A DNA stretch of 34,457 nucleotides from Nitrosospira multiformis (GTDB taxonomy: Bacteria > Pseudomonadota > Gammaproteobacteria > Burkholderiales > Nitrosomonadaceae), in NCBI RefSeq assembly GCF_900110185.1, contig NZ_FOCT01000022.1, forward strand, positions 1-34,457, given 5' to 3'. The translations under genes and the position numbers were made by a program. Below the pieces are notes generated by a model that did no database searches, was not told the origin of the DNA, and saw nothing but the letters and a program-made list of their open reading frames with translations. This document shows, piece by piece, positions 26,907 to 34,457 of this stretch; within the stretch, counting starts at the first letter, position 1; each line of letters opens with the position of its first letter.

Positions 26907-29900
26907 ATGTCTCTACTTTTCGACCAGATGCAACGTCCTTCTTTCTTCGGGACAGGTGCGACTGAAGTCGAGCCTCCCGAACCGGTGCGCATCGTTCATG
27001 CAGCTGTGGAGGGCCGCGCAAGGCTTAAGGTACGGGGCTTGTATCGATCTGAGCCCATCAGGCGTAAGCTCCAGTCTGCACTGCCGAGGCATGATGCGAT
27101 CAGATACGCTTCCGCGAACGTTCTCACGGGTCGGGTATTGATCATTTTTGATCCGGCACGCGACCTTGAAGAAATCAAGGCCTGGTTGGAGCAACTGCTG
27201 CTGGATGCCGGGCATGAAATCATTCCTGAGAACCCGGTAGACGATGGCCGTTCGTTGCGTTCCTCCGGACGTCCTGGTTCTCCCCTTATTTCTTCTGATT
27301 CCAATTCAGTTCTTCCACGGGATCGGAAAAATTGGCATACCTTGCCTGGCGATACCGTCGTGGCTGCGCTTGAAACCTCCATGGAATTCGGCCTTAGCCA
27401 AGCTTCGGTGGAGCGGAAGCTTGGACATTTCGGTGTCAATAGCCTACCGGAGACGCCGCCCCGTTCCGGGCTGAGCATTTTTCTGGGTCAGTTTAAAAGC
27501 CTGCCTGTGGCTTTACTCGGTGTATCCGCTGTCCTTTCTGCAGCCACTGGAGGACTGATTGATGCGGCGGTGATCCTCGGAGTAGTTTTGATCAACGCGG
27601 GCACGGGCTACGTTGCCGAGTCTCAATCGGAGCGAACGATTAATGCGCTCGGACATGTGGCCGAGCAGAACGCAATGGTCATCCGCGATGCACGGCTTCT
27701 GGAGGTGCCGGCCAAGTCCCTGGTACCAGGTGACATCCTGGTGCTGACGCCCGGAGCTCGGGTAGCTGCTGATGCCAGGGTGCTCGAGTCGCGCAATCTG
27801 ATGGTGGATGAATCCATGCTTACCGGAGAAAGCCTTCCGGTGTCGAAAAGAGTGAGCCCACTGGACAAGCCGGATGTCTCTCTCGCGGACCGCCTTAACA
27901 TGGTATACATGGGTACGGTGGTAACGGGTGGCAGCGGCCTGTCGGTAGTGGTTTCGACCGGACGATATACCGAGATCGGCACGATTCAATCGCTTGTAGG
28001 CGAAACCCGCCCTCCGGAGACACCCATGCAGCGCCAGCTTACGATCCTGGGGAATCAGATGGTGTTGCTGTCCCTGAGCATCTGCGGAGCAATGTTTCTG
28101 ATCGGGCTGGTCCGTGGTCACGCTTGGCTGCAAATGTTGAAAACCTCCATTTCCCTTGCCGTGGCTGCAGTCCCGGAGGGCCTGCCCACCGTTGCAACGA
28201 CCACTCTTGCGCTGGGTATCCGGACAATGAACCGTCACAAGGTGTTGGTACGACGCCTCGATGCCGTGGAAACCTTGGGCGCAGTACAGGTAATCTGCCT
28301 GGACAAAACCGGAACGCTCACTCTCAACCGTATGTCCGTCCTGGCCCTGTACAGCGGAGAACGCCGCATTACAGTGAATAGCGATGTGTTTTACGATGCG
28401 GGTGTAAGAATCGATCCCTATCAGAGCGATGAATTGTTGCGGCTCCTCCATGTGGCTGTTCTTTGCAACGAAGTAGAACTGAACGGTGAGAAAGGCAACT
28501 ACCTGCTCAAGGGATCCGCAACAGAAAGTGCATTGATACATCTTGCGCTAGCGGCAGGCGTTTCAATTGACGCGCTTCGCCGGCGCTATCCCAGAGAGCA
28601 AGTGGAATACCGCACCGAAACGCGGAACTACATGAGCACGACCCATAGCGCGCAAGGGGATGGAAAGCTCGTGGCCGTCAAGGGTAATCCGGTCGAGGTG
28701 CTGGAAATGTGCGGGTGGTGGTTGAAGGACGGCGCACGTTTGCCCCTCACGCAGGCGGAGCGAACAGTCATACTCATGGAAAATGATCGCATGGCCGCAG
28801 AAGCGCTGCGTGTGCTGGGATTTGCCTACGTCGAACCGAAGCAAGCCGATCAATCTTCAGCGGATGAACTCATCTGGCTAGGAATGACGGGAATGGCAGA
28901 TCCCCTGCGGCAGGGGATGAAGGAACTTATCGCCTTGTTTCATCAGGCCGGGATAGACACAGTGATGATAACCGGTGATCAAAGCGGCACTGCATATGCG
29001 ATAGGGAAAGAACTTGGGTTATCCGGCGGCAGCGAACTCGACATTCTCGATTCTACCCGGCTTGATCAACTTGACTCAGAGGTCCTGGCTGGGCTTGCCC
29101 AAAAGGTTAATATCTTCTCCCGCGTCAGCCCGGCCAATAAGCTGCAAATCGTGCAGGCACTGCAGCGCGGTGGCAAAGTCGCCGCGATGACGGGCGACGG
29201 CATCAATGACGGGCCCGCCCTCAAGACCGCCGATATTGGCGTCGCCATGGGCGGCACCGGCACGGAGGTGGCGCGCAGCGTGGCCGACGTTATACTGGAA
29301 GACGATAATCTCAGCACCATGATTGTGGCCGTCTCGGAAGGCAGGACGATTTACAACAATATTCGCAAATCGATTCATTTCCTTACCGCCACCAACCTGT
29401 CCGAGATCATGCTGATGCTCGGCTCTGTAGGGACAGGGCTAGGCACTCCGCTCACCACCAGCCACTTGCTGTGGATCAACCTGGTAACCGATATCTTCCC
29501 CGGGCTGGCGCTTGCTGTTGAGCCCCCCGAGCCTGATGTTCTGCAGCAGCCCCCGCGAGACCCGGGGGAACCCATTGTAGGTGCGGCCGACTTCAAGCGC
29601 TACGGTCTGGAGTCGCTGACAATGGCTGCGGGGTCAATGGGAAGTTATGGCTACGCCATGGCACGTTATGGCGGAGGGCAGAAGGCCAGCACGATTGCCT
29701 TCATGACCCTGACGATGGGACAGCTGCTTCACGCATATAGTTGCCGTTCGGACCATATCGGCATATTCAACCACGAGACGCTCCGTTCCAATCGCTATCT
29801 CGACTTGGCGATCGGTGGAACGGCCTTGCTCCAATGGGCTACGGTGCTGGTGCCAGGCGTCCGCAGTCTGCTTGGTAACACCCCGATAGGCCCACTCGAT

Positions 29901-30032
29901 GTGGCGGCGATAGGCGCAGGTTCTGTACTGCCCTTTTTCCTGAATGAAGCAACCAAAGACGCCGCCTTCGAAGAAGGCAAGCGACGTAAAGAGCCGCTAT
30001 CTCTACCACCAGCGCCACGGGAGTATGGATGA
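26907..30032 (+). CDS. P2-type cation-transporting ATPase with an N-terminal cysteine-free HMA-like domain
   Basis: From the ATG at 26907 the protein has 1041 residues. Residues 28-100 form an HMA-like fold (RIVHAAVEGRARLKVRGLY to SANVLTGRVLIIFDP) without the CxxC metal pair. The ATPase core follows: TGES at about 306, the membrane motif PEGLP at 423-427, the phosphorylated aspartate in DKTGTLT (D466) and GDGIND at 763-768. PEGLP marks a P2 (Ca/Na/K-like) pump, not a P1B heavy-metal pump, which would have CPx. The C-terminal helices include LLWINLVTDIFPGLALA. The ion is unknown. It overlaps the next gene by four bases. A start at the later ATG 26928 is possible; AGG sits right at the chosen one. 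Confidence 0.92.
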   Translation: MSLLFDQMQRPSFFGTGATEVEPPEPVRIVHAAVEGRARLKVRGLYRSEPIRRKLQSALPRHDAIRYASANVLTGRVLIIFDPARDLEEIKAWLEQLLLDAGHEIIPENPVDDGRSLRSSGRPGSPLISSDSNSVLPRDRKNWHTLPGDTVVAALETSMEFGLSQASVERKLGHFGVNSLPETPPRSGLSIFLGQFKSLPVALLGVSAVLSAATGGLIDAAVILGVVLINAGTGYVAESQSERTINALGHVAEQNAMVIRDARLLEVPAKSLVPGDILVLTPGARVAADARVLESRNLMVDESMLTGESLPVSKRVSPLDKPDVSLADRLNMVYMGTVVTGGSGLSVVVSTGRYTEIGTIQSLVGETRPPETPMQRQLTILGNQMVLLSLSICGAMFLIGLVRGHAWLQMLKTSISLAVAAVPEGLPTVATTTLALGIRTMNRHKVLVRRLDAVETLGAVQVICLDKTGTLTLNRMSVLALYSGERRITVNSDVFYDAGVRIDPYQSDELLRLLHVAVLCNEVELNGEKGNYLLKGSATESALIHLALAAGVSIDALRRRYPREQVEYRTETRNYMSTTHSAQGDGKLVAVKGNPVEVLEMCGWWLKDGARLPLTQAERTVILMENDRMAAEALRVLGFAYVEPKQADQSSADELIWLGMTGMADPLRQGMKELIALFHQAGIDTVMITGDQSGTAYAIGKELGLSGGSELDILDSTRLDQLDSEVLAGLAQKVNIFSRVSPANKLQIVQALQRGGKVAAMTGDGINDGPALKTADIGVAMGGTGTEVARSVADVILEDDNLSTMIVAVSEGRTIYNNIRKSIHFLTATNLSEIMLMLGSVGTGLGTPLTTSHLLWINLVTDIFPGLALAVEPPEPDVLQQPPRDPGEPIVGAADFKRYGLESLTMAAGSMGSYGYAMARYGGGQKASTIAFMTLTMGQLLHAYSCRSDHIGIFNHETLRSNRYLDLAIGGTALLQWATVLVPGVRSLLGNTPIGPLDVAAIGAGSVLPFFLNEATKDAAFEEGKRRKEPLSLPPAPREYG

Positions 30033-31219
30033 TGAAACAGAATTTCATGTTCACCTCCGAATCTGTAACTGATGGGCACCCGGATAAACTTTGCGATCAA
30101 GTGAGCGATGCGGTGGTCGACCGCTTTCTGCAGCAAGACCCATTTTCGAAGGTGATAGCGGAGTGTGCAGTATCCACAGGAATACTTTTTATCGCAGCAC
30201 GCTTCGCTTCGTCGGCTTCTATCGACATCCCCGAGCTCGCGCGCCGGGTTATACACCAGCTTAGCTACGAGCAAGCGGATTTCAATGCAAGAGATTGCAC
30301 GATCATGACGAGCCTGACCGAACTGCCGGCACCGTCTTATCCGTTCATAGATGAGAGGGAAATGAGTGAGGAAGAGCTGGAATCCGTTACTGCCAAGAAT
30401 CAGGCCAATGTATTCGGCTTTGCCTGCAATCAGAGCCCGGCCTTTATGCCGCTACCCATCTCGCTTTCGCATAAACTGGCGCGTCGGCTTACAGCCGCAC
30501 GTTTTCAGAAGCAGATTCCCTATCTTGCGCCGGATGGAAAAACGCAGGTAGGGGTGGAATATCGCGAAGGCAGACCGTATCGCATTCATTCCATCACCAT
30601 CGTTGCCACTCAGCAAAAGACCGCCATGCGCGGCCTCGCCCCGTTGCGCGATGATCTCAATGCGCATGTGATTGAGCCGGTTTTCGCGACGGAAACGCTG
30701 CGGCCCGACTCCCGCACCCATATTTTCATCAATCCGGAAGGATTGGTTGCCGACGGAGGACCATCGTTACACTCGGGGTTGACTGGCCGCAAGAACGCAG
30801 TGGATACATACGGTGAATATTCCCGGCATTCGGAATCCGCGCTTTCCGGTAAGGACCCCTCTCGTATCGATCGGGTAGGGGCCTATGCAGCACGCTACGC
30901 GGCCAAGAATGTAGTCGCCGCCGGCCTTGCGCAGGCATGCGAGGTACATCTGGCATATTCGATAGGAATATCGAGACCGGTAAGCGTACAGGTGGATACT
31001 TTTGGTACAGGCAGCATTCCTGATACCGAAATAACGGCCCGTATTCTCGACCAGTTTGATTTCCGACCTGCCGGAATCATCCGCGCCTTTAATTTGCGCT
31101 ATCAGCCTCAACTATTTCGCGGTTTGTTTTACCGCAAGCTTGCGGTTTATGGTCAGGTGGGACGAATGGATATCGGATTGCCGTGGGAGAGCACGGACAA
31201 AGCTGCATTGCTGCGCTAG
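30029..31219 (+). CDS. metK: Divergent S-adenosylmethionine synthetase (MetK-like), coupled to the ATPase
   Basis: The enzyme makes S-adenosylmethionine from ATP and methionine. Conserved parts are ESVTDGHPDKLCDQVSDAV (residues 11-29), GGPSLHSGLTGRKNAVDTYG from 243, SGKDPSRIDRVGAYAARYAA from 273 and VSVQVDTFGTG. At 396 residues it has the family length. It differs where housekeeping copies have GGGAFSGKD: here residues 268-272 are SESAL, so the glycine triplet is lost. Its ATG overlaps the ATPase stop (ATGA), implying translational coupling. It is probably a second copy, since the main metK usually sits elsewhere near ahcY; that cannot be checked here. It could be active, or a paralogue with a changed role. 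Confidence 0.82.
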   Translation: MMKQNFMFTSESVTDGHPDKLCDQVSDAVVDRFLQQDPFSKVIAECAVSTGILFIAARFASSASIDIPELARRVIHQLSYEQADFNARDCTIMTSLTELPAPSYPFIDEREMSEEELESVTAKNQANVFGFACNQSPAFMPLPISLSHKLARRLTAARFQKQIPYLAPDGKTQVGVEYREGRPYRIHSITIVATQQKTAMRGLAPLRDDLNAHVIEPVFATETLRPDSRTHIFINPEGLVADGGPSLHSGLTGRKNAVDTYGEYSRHSESALSGKDPSRIDRVGAYAARYAAKNVVAAGLAQACEVHLAYSIGISRPVSVQVDTFGTGSIPDTEITARILDQFDFRPAGIIRAFNLRYQPQLFRGLFYRKLAVYGQVGRMDIGLPWESTDKAALLR

Positions 31220-31263
31220 CTCGATCTCGGGTGGATCAACGCATTTCGAGCGATACTCCCAGC

Positions 31264-31623
31264 TCAGATCAGTGCTGCGACCAGAGCCACAGCCGACCGT
31301 TCCAATGCAGTTTCCATGATTTTCTGCACGAAAATATCCACGGCCTTCGGCGTTACCGGAGTTCCGTGCGCGGGTCCGGATAGAGTGTCGGTATGCTGGA
31401 TATATCCGAGGTCATACAGGGAATTGAGAATCAACGTGGAGCTTACGAGACATCTGTCATACCTGATCACCACACTGCCGGTGACAATGCTGGTTTCAAT
31501 CTGAAGAATACCGTTTACCCCTTCCAAGTACGACTTCAACTGCCGAGCACGAGACTCGTTTTTTTTCAGGAGCGGCGTATTGACACGTAGTCGGCCCGGC
31601 ACATGGTGGATATAGTGAGCCAT
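31264..31623 (-). CDS. Stand-alone HMA-like domain protein (HMA_2 type)
   Basis: A 119-residue protein with an excellent ribosome site (GGAGGT seven bases before the ATG). The front, YIHHVPGRLRVNTPLLKKNE, the middle, YLEGVNGILQIETSIVTGSV, and VIRYDRC align by eye with the N-terminal domain of the nearby ATPase: an IH-x3-GR-x-R motif, a helix, then N/S-x-x-TG-x-VVI. There is no CxxC. The C-terminal third is a predicted helix ending in alanine, valine and leucine (SAVALVAALI), possibly a membrane-touching tail. It is convergent with metK, 44 bases apart. Function unknown; it may be a partner of the ATPase. Confidence 0.72.
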   Translation of the reverse strand: MAHYIHHVPGRLRVNTPLLKKNESRARQLKSYLEGVNGILQIETSIVTGSVVIRYDRCLVSSTLILNSLYDLGYIQHTDTLSGPAHGTPVTPKAVDIFVQKIMETALERSAVALVAALI

Positions 31624-31934
31624 GATTTACCTCCATTAAGCTATCTTTCTCATGGAGGTATTTAAGCGAGACTTTGTTACAACATGATGAACGAAGTGCG
31701 TTACCAACGGCATCCGTTGATTTTCAGGAAGGTGTCCTTAGCTGCGTTCAAAGGCTCGGATCCAAGCCTTCCCGATCTTGCTTATGAGTAAGAAAGTGAA
31801 TGGCATGCGGTGCAAAACAAGGAAACTGGAGAGTGAAGCTGGTTCCGCGGCGTTTGCTTCTTATGCCCAAAAGTTGGCTCATGGATATGAACAGGGCTAA
31901 GGCGCCTGCAGGCCGCAGCCTTCGTAGCGACTGG
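31624..31934. other. Intergenic region between the HMA-like gene and the repeat-protein gene
   Basis: No convincing gene is seen in these 311 bases. It should contain the promoter of the HMA-like gene. A small palindrome, CAACGG-CAT-CCGTTG at 31705-31719, lies about 85 bases upstream of that gene's start codon and could be an operator. A GC-rich hairpin (AAGGC...GCCTT enclosing GCCTGCAGGC, about 31900-31922) lies after the repeat-protein stop, without a T-run. Confidence 0.4.
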
Positions 31935-32729
31935 TTAAACGGGCTCGTTGTTTTTCTCGGGGCGAATATATTCCCCAGGCGGAACGCGGTCGTCCATGTG
32001 ATATGACGTTAGCATTGCAGCACCTGCCACGTCCTTTACACCCTCCACAACACTCATAAGAATGTCGCGCACGCTCGTGACAGCGGTGGTGCCAATATCG
32101 CCTACCCCTCCAGCTGCCGCGTTTACAGTCGCCCTGACCGTCTCTACGACATTACCCCCCGTCTCCCTCGTTCCCTCTGCCACACCGTCCACCGTCCGCT
32201 TGGCAACCAGCAATGTGTCACCCCCTGCGTCAGCAGCACCACGGACTGCGGCTTTTACGGTTTCTGTTGCCGCTGTGATGGCGTCGCCACCGACGTCGGA
32301 TACGCCCATTACCACGCCCTTGGCAACGCTTTTCGCGGAAAGCATTAATCCGGTCCCTACGTCTTCGGTGGCGGCAAGAGCACCCTTGACGACATCCCTT
32401 GTTATATCGACTGCTTCCGTACCGACTGCCCCCGTTGCTCTCAACGTATTGGATACGGTATTGCGCACCAGGCTTACGATATCAGATTCAATTTCATCGA
32501 TGCCTCTCAAGCTGCTCGCAATGCCTGTTTTTACGGTGTGGCCGGCCTCTCCCATCGCACGGTCAGCGTCCGAGCGATAGGGACGTGTCGTTCCCACATA
32601 TCCTTCATCTCTCGGGCGTGTTTCACCGCCAGCATACCTTTCTTCCTCGGGCGTCTCTATATCGGTCCGCTTTTTTTCCTCGGGGCGCGGCTTTCCCCCT
32701 GCGTGCCTGCCTGATCTAGGGGTATTCAT
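31935..32729 (-). CDS. Protein of exact 22-residue amphipathic repeats
   Basis: The ATG at 32729 has GGAGGA seven bases upstream. The 264-residue protein has three parts: a charged, disordered N-terminus (about 1-58, many R, E, G, P); a repeat region; and a short tail. Residues 82-235 are seven units of exactly 22 residues without gaps, each ending near D-V-G (for example TEAVDITRDVVKGALAATED then VG). A degenerate eighth unit lies at 60-81. The units are rich in A, V, G and T with charged residues at fixed places. Periods of 11 or 22 are known from amphipathic helices of apolipoproteins, synuclein and LEA proteins, which lie on membranes or protect during drying. No signal peptide. Role unknown. 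Confidence 0.7.
   Translation of the reverse strand: MNTPRSGRHAGGKPRPEEKKRTDIETPEEERYAGGETRPRDEGYVGTTRPYRSDADRAMGEAGHTVKTGIASSLRGIDEIESDIVSLVRNTVSNTLRATGAVGTEAVDITRDVVKGALAATEDVGTGLMLSAKSVAKGVVMGVSDVGGDAITAATETVKAAVRGAADAGGDTLLVAKRTVDGVAEGTRETGGNVVETVRATVNAAAGGVGDIGTTAVTSVRDILMSVVEGVKDVAGAAMLTSYHMDDRVPPGEYIRPEKNNEPV
32025..32486 (-). repeat. Seven in-frame 66-bp units coding the 22-residue repeats
   Basis: The units correspond to protein residues 82-103, 104-125, 126-147, 148-169, 170-191, 192-213 and 214-235. The protein period is exact, but the DNA units have diverged strongly, so the array is old and kept by selection on the protein rather than a recent expansion. Confidence 0.7.
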
Positions 32730-32925
32730 TTCGATTCCTCCTCGTATAGTTATGATTTCCGTACTATGACGATGAAAATGTCTCTCTCATTTTGCTGCTT
32801 TCTACCGCTTCAGTGCAGAATTCCCTGGTTTGGACCCTTGCAACCCCTTGGCTCGCTCAGAATTTTTGCAACAGATTTTTGTTTTGCGAGATTTTCGGAA
32901 ATCATCATTCAATCATTTCAAAAAT

Positions 32926-33438
32926 CTAAGATTCTTCGGACAACTTGGTTTCAATGAGGGAATGTTCCGGGTTATCGCCGTTCGTCCCCGGAAAAATGCA
33001 GTACGCGTACCAGAATGCCGCTATCGCCGAGATCGCTATATTACCCCTGATTACCTGCACGACACCCATACCCATCATTCCCAGGAATATCAGTCGCCGG
33101 ATATCTGATTTTTTTCCGGTTTTCGGATATGGCTTATGTTCGACGTTCCTGATGTCATCAACGATTGAAGGGCGCACTGCAGGGGCTGAGGTTTCATTCT
33201 TTCCGAGCTGAAGCAGCCCGTGTTCAGCGATATAGTCCCACAGAACCGGATCCTCCACTGTATGAATGACAAGCGCTGTGCCCGTTCGCGCATTCGTCAT
33301 TACCGCTCCAACCCCGGGACACTCCGCCAGTTCTTTTTTCAGCGTCTCAAAGTACGCAGTATCGCCGCGCCTTTCGTCGATCTTTATCCGCTTCCTACCC
33401 GGCAGAGAGTGGATCACTCGCGCAAGTGGCGCCATCAT
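32926..33438 (-). CDS. HMA-like protein with a C-terminal membrane segment
   Basis: A 170-residue protein. Residues 1-80 repeat the HMA-like pattern of the ATPase and of the 31264 gene: RVIHSLPGRKRIKIDERRGD, a helix with LKKELAECPGVGAVMTNART, then GTALVIH. One cysteine is present but no CxxC. After a charged linker (HKPYPKTGKKSDIRR) comes a hydrophobic region, about 115-150 (LIFLGMMGMGVVQVI, then IAISAIAAFWYAYCIF), enough for one or two membrane passes. Its start overlaps the stop of the DUF5132-like gene (ATGA), so the two are translated together and likely act together. Confidence 0.72.
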   Translation of the reverse strand: MMAPLARVIHSLPGRKRIKIDERRGDTAYFETLKKELAECPGVGAVMTNARTGTALVIHTVEDPVLWDYIAEHGLLQLGKNETSAPAVRPSIVDDIRNVEHKPYPKTGKKSDIRRLIFLGMMGMGVVQVIRGNIAISAIAAFWYAYCIFPGTNGDNPEHSLIETKLSEES

Positions 33439-33911
33439 TCCCCCTTGGCTGGCGGTCTACCCGGCGCTCCTTCATTGCGCTGACTACCCTGATTGGCCTG
33501 CGTAGCGGGTTGCGTGAGGAGACTTTCCGGTGCCTTATCGGCTTCGCGTGGCGGACTTGCGGCCGGGGCGGCCGAACTTTGACTGGGGACGGAGCCCGGT
33601 CGGGGATGTGGCGGAGCAGCCCTCCCTTGCGCACTACCCGCTTGAGCTGCCAAGGCACCCGCCGCCGCATCTTCCGCATCAGCTTCCATCTCCGACTTGA
33701 CCTCCGCCACGAGGTCATCCACCGTTTCGCTCAATTCGGCAAATGATTCGCGTCCTTTCTCATACAGAAGGACGCTACCCTTGATAGCAGCCTTGGTAGC
33801 AGGCCTGACGAGACTGGCAAGAAATGGAAGCAGCACTGGCGCGAGCAGCGTCGCCCCCACGCCAGCCGCCAAGCCCGTGATCAGGTTGCTCTTGAAGTTT
33901 TCGGATGCCAT
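33435..33911 (-). CDS. Small membrane protein, DUF5132-like
   Basis: A 158-residue protein with a glycine- and alanine-rich membrane segment near the start (ITGLAAGVGATLLAPVLLPF, about 11-30), then a helical, positively charged part (LVRPATKAAIKGSVLLYEKG) and an acidic helix (FAELSETVDDLVAEVKSEME). I recognise the first 75 residues as DUF5132-like from memory. The remaining 80 residues are low-complexity A/P/Q/S and probably disordered. AAGGTGA precedes the ATG. Small proteins with a glycine-zipper helix and an acidic tail act as P-ATPase scaffolds in mycobacteria (PacL, DUF1490); the likeness is in layout only. Confidence 0.7.
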   Translation of the reverse strand: MASENFKSNLITGLAAGVGATLLAPVLLPFLASLVRPATKAAIKGSVLLYEKGRESFAELSETVDDLVAEVKSEMEADAEDAAAGALAAQAGSAQGRAAPPHPRPGSVPSQSSAAPAASPPREADKAPESLLTQPATQANQGSQRNEGAPGRPPAKGE

Positions 33912-34302
33912 GATTTTTCACCTTGCTTCCGGGAGCCAAAATAAATTTATAGATAATTTTTGTTTTTTTTCAAGCGTTGACACAAAAATTTAATATTCGT
34001 GAATCCATTCCATTCGCGGAATGAGAACCATTAGAGGATCGTGCATTCCAGGGCTGCAATAGCACGGGCTCGTGGGGGCACAAGCCTCCCAGCCGAGGTG
34101 AGCTTTCGTACGACTGCCCATTCCTTCTTTCTTCAAGCGGCGTCCCAGCTCATGCTTTCGAGTAAGCACGTCGATCATGAAATCCAGAAAACGAAAAAAT
34201 ATCTTGACTACGCGGTTTTGCAGCATGTACTTTCAATTCACTTCGCTCAAAAAAGCCTTGAAAAATGAGTAATTTTTATTCCTGAACAGTCAGTTTCACC
34301 GA
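33912..34302. other. AT-rich intergenic region before the DUF445-like gene
   Basis: These 391 bases lie between two divergent genes. The left part is very AT-rich and holds a good promoter for the minus-strand gene. The right part contains only short frames with no recognisable product, and no clear promoter or ribosome site for the gene starting at 34303. Confidence 0.5.
33946..33973 (-). promoter_or_regulatory. Likely sigma-70 promoter for the DUF5132-HMA operon
   Basis: Read on minus: TTGAAA (33973-33968), 16 bases, TATAAA (33951-33946). Each box matches the consensus at five of six positions, and the surrounding sequence is AT-rich. The start codon at 33911 lies about 35 bases below the -10 box. 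Confidence 0.55.
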
Positions 34303-34457
34303 ATGCAGCCTATCGAATCGTCAACCTCGAGTCGCGACACGGGCTCCCTGAAGCGCTTACTTGCCCATAACCGCATGCGACGTCTGGCGACGGCACTGCT
34401 GATGGTGATGCTTGCGGTTCTCGTTCTGACGAATGTATTTATTTCAGTTCATCCGTC
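34303..34457 (+). CDS. N-terminus of a DUF445-like membrane protein, cut by the window edge
   Basis: The frame from the ATG at 34303 is open to the end of the window (51 codons). A hydrophilic, serine-rich front of about 15 residues leads to LKRLLAHNRMRRLATALLMV and a membrane helix (MLAVLVLTNVFISVHP). The pattern of arginines, LATALL and a helix ending in HP resembles the start of DUF445 (YjiN-like) inner-membrane proteins, whose role is unclear. Without the rest of the gene this is a tentative call. No clear ribosome site is seen. Confidence 0.5.
   Translation, partial: MQPIESSTSSRDTGSLKRLLAHNRMRRLATALLMVMLAVLVLTNVFISVHP

Noticed and set aside
23391..31683. The 14-mer GACTTTGTTACAAC occurs both upstream of the topoisomerase gene (23391) and upstream of the HMA-like gene (31670)
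   Set aside because: In 34 kb a few repeated 14-mers are expected by chance, and the two copies have opposite orientation relative to their genes.
31800..32006. A 68-codon plus-strand frame
   Set aside because: It overlaps the end of the repeat-protein gene on the other strand and shows no family likeness.
34041..34268. A 75-codon plus-strand frame
   Set aside because: It has no motif, no good ribosome site and an amino-acid composition typical of noncoding sequence.

Overview
The window looks like a chromosomal segment of a betaproteobacterium, most likely an ammonia oxidiser of the Nitrosospira/Nitrosomonadaceae type. This is inferred from protein character, two PEP-CTERM (exosortase-sorted) genes and the local housekeeping gene order; no 16S or amo gene is present to confirm it. 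No rRNA, tRNA, CRISPR array, transposase or phage gene was recognised.

Layout. (1) 1-1.7 kb is a decayed edge: the tail of an unrecognised plus-strand gene, a frameshifted PEP-CTERM gene, a small lipoprotein and the C-terminal stub of a short-chain dehydrogenase. (2) 1.7-12.2 kb is housekeeping: thiS-thiG-trmB on plus; rph-rdgB-hemW on minus; then yicC, trxC, gmk, rpoZ, a bifunctional spoT/relA and a SRAP-family (yedK) gene on plus. (3) 12.0-16.3 kb holds metH (minus), followed directly by a small unknown gene whose best ribosome site leads into an in-frame stop. (4) 16.6-17.3 kb is an intact PEP-CTERM protein. (5) 17.5-22.6 kb is a tetR / membrane-fusion lipoprotein / RND pump unit on minus, without an outer-membrane channel gene. 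(6) 22.7-26.5 kb has a broken glyoxalase-like gene, a type IB topoisomerase and a large FAD amine-oxidase-like protein. (7) 26.9-33.9 kb is the most unusual part. A P2-type cation ATPase with an N-terminal HMA-like domain overlaps a divergent S-adenosylmethionine synthetase by an ATGA. Convergent to this pair lie a stand-alone HMA-like protein, a protein built of exact 22-residue repeats, a second HMA-like protein with a membrane segment, and a small DUF5132-like membrane protein. (8) The window ends in the first 51 codons of a DUF445-like membrane protein.

How the parts fit. Regions 2-3 are ordinary nucleotide, cofactor, stringent-response and methionine functions. Region 7 reads as one accessory module. 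Three HMA-fold domains share a common motif and lack the CxxC metal-binding pair, and they sit with an ATPase, an amphipathic repeat protein and a small membrane protein. I propose, as inference only, a membrane-associated cation-transport or stress platform in which the cysteine-free HMA domains act as assembly modules. The architecture recalls mycobacterial P-ATPases that work with small DUF1490 (PacL) membrane proteins, but the families differ and the coupled MetK is unexplained.
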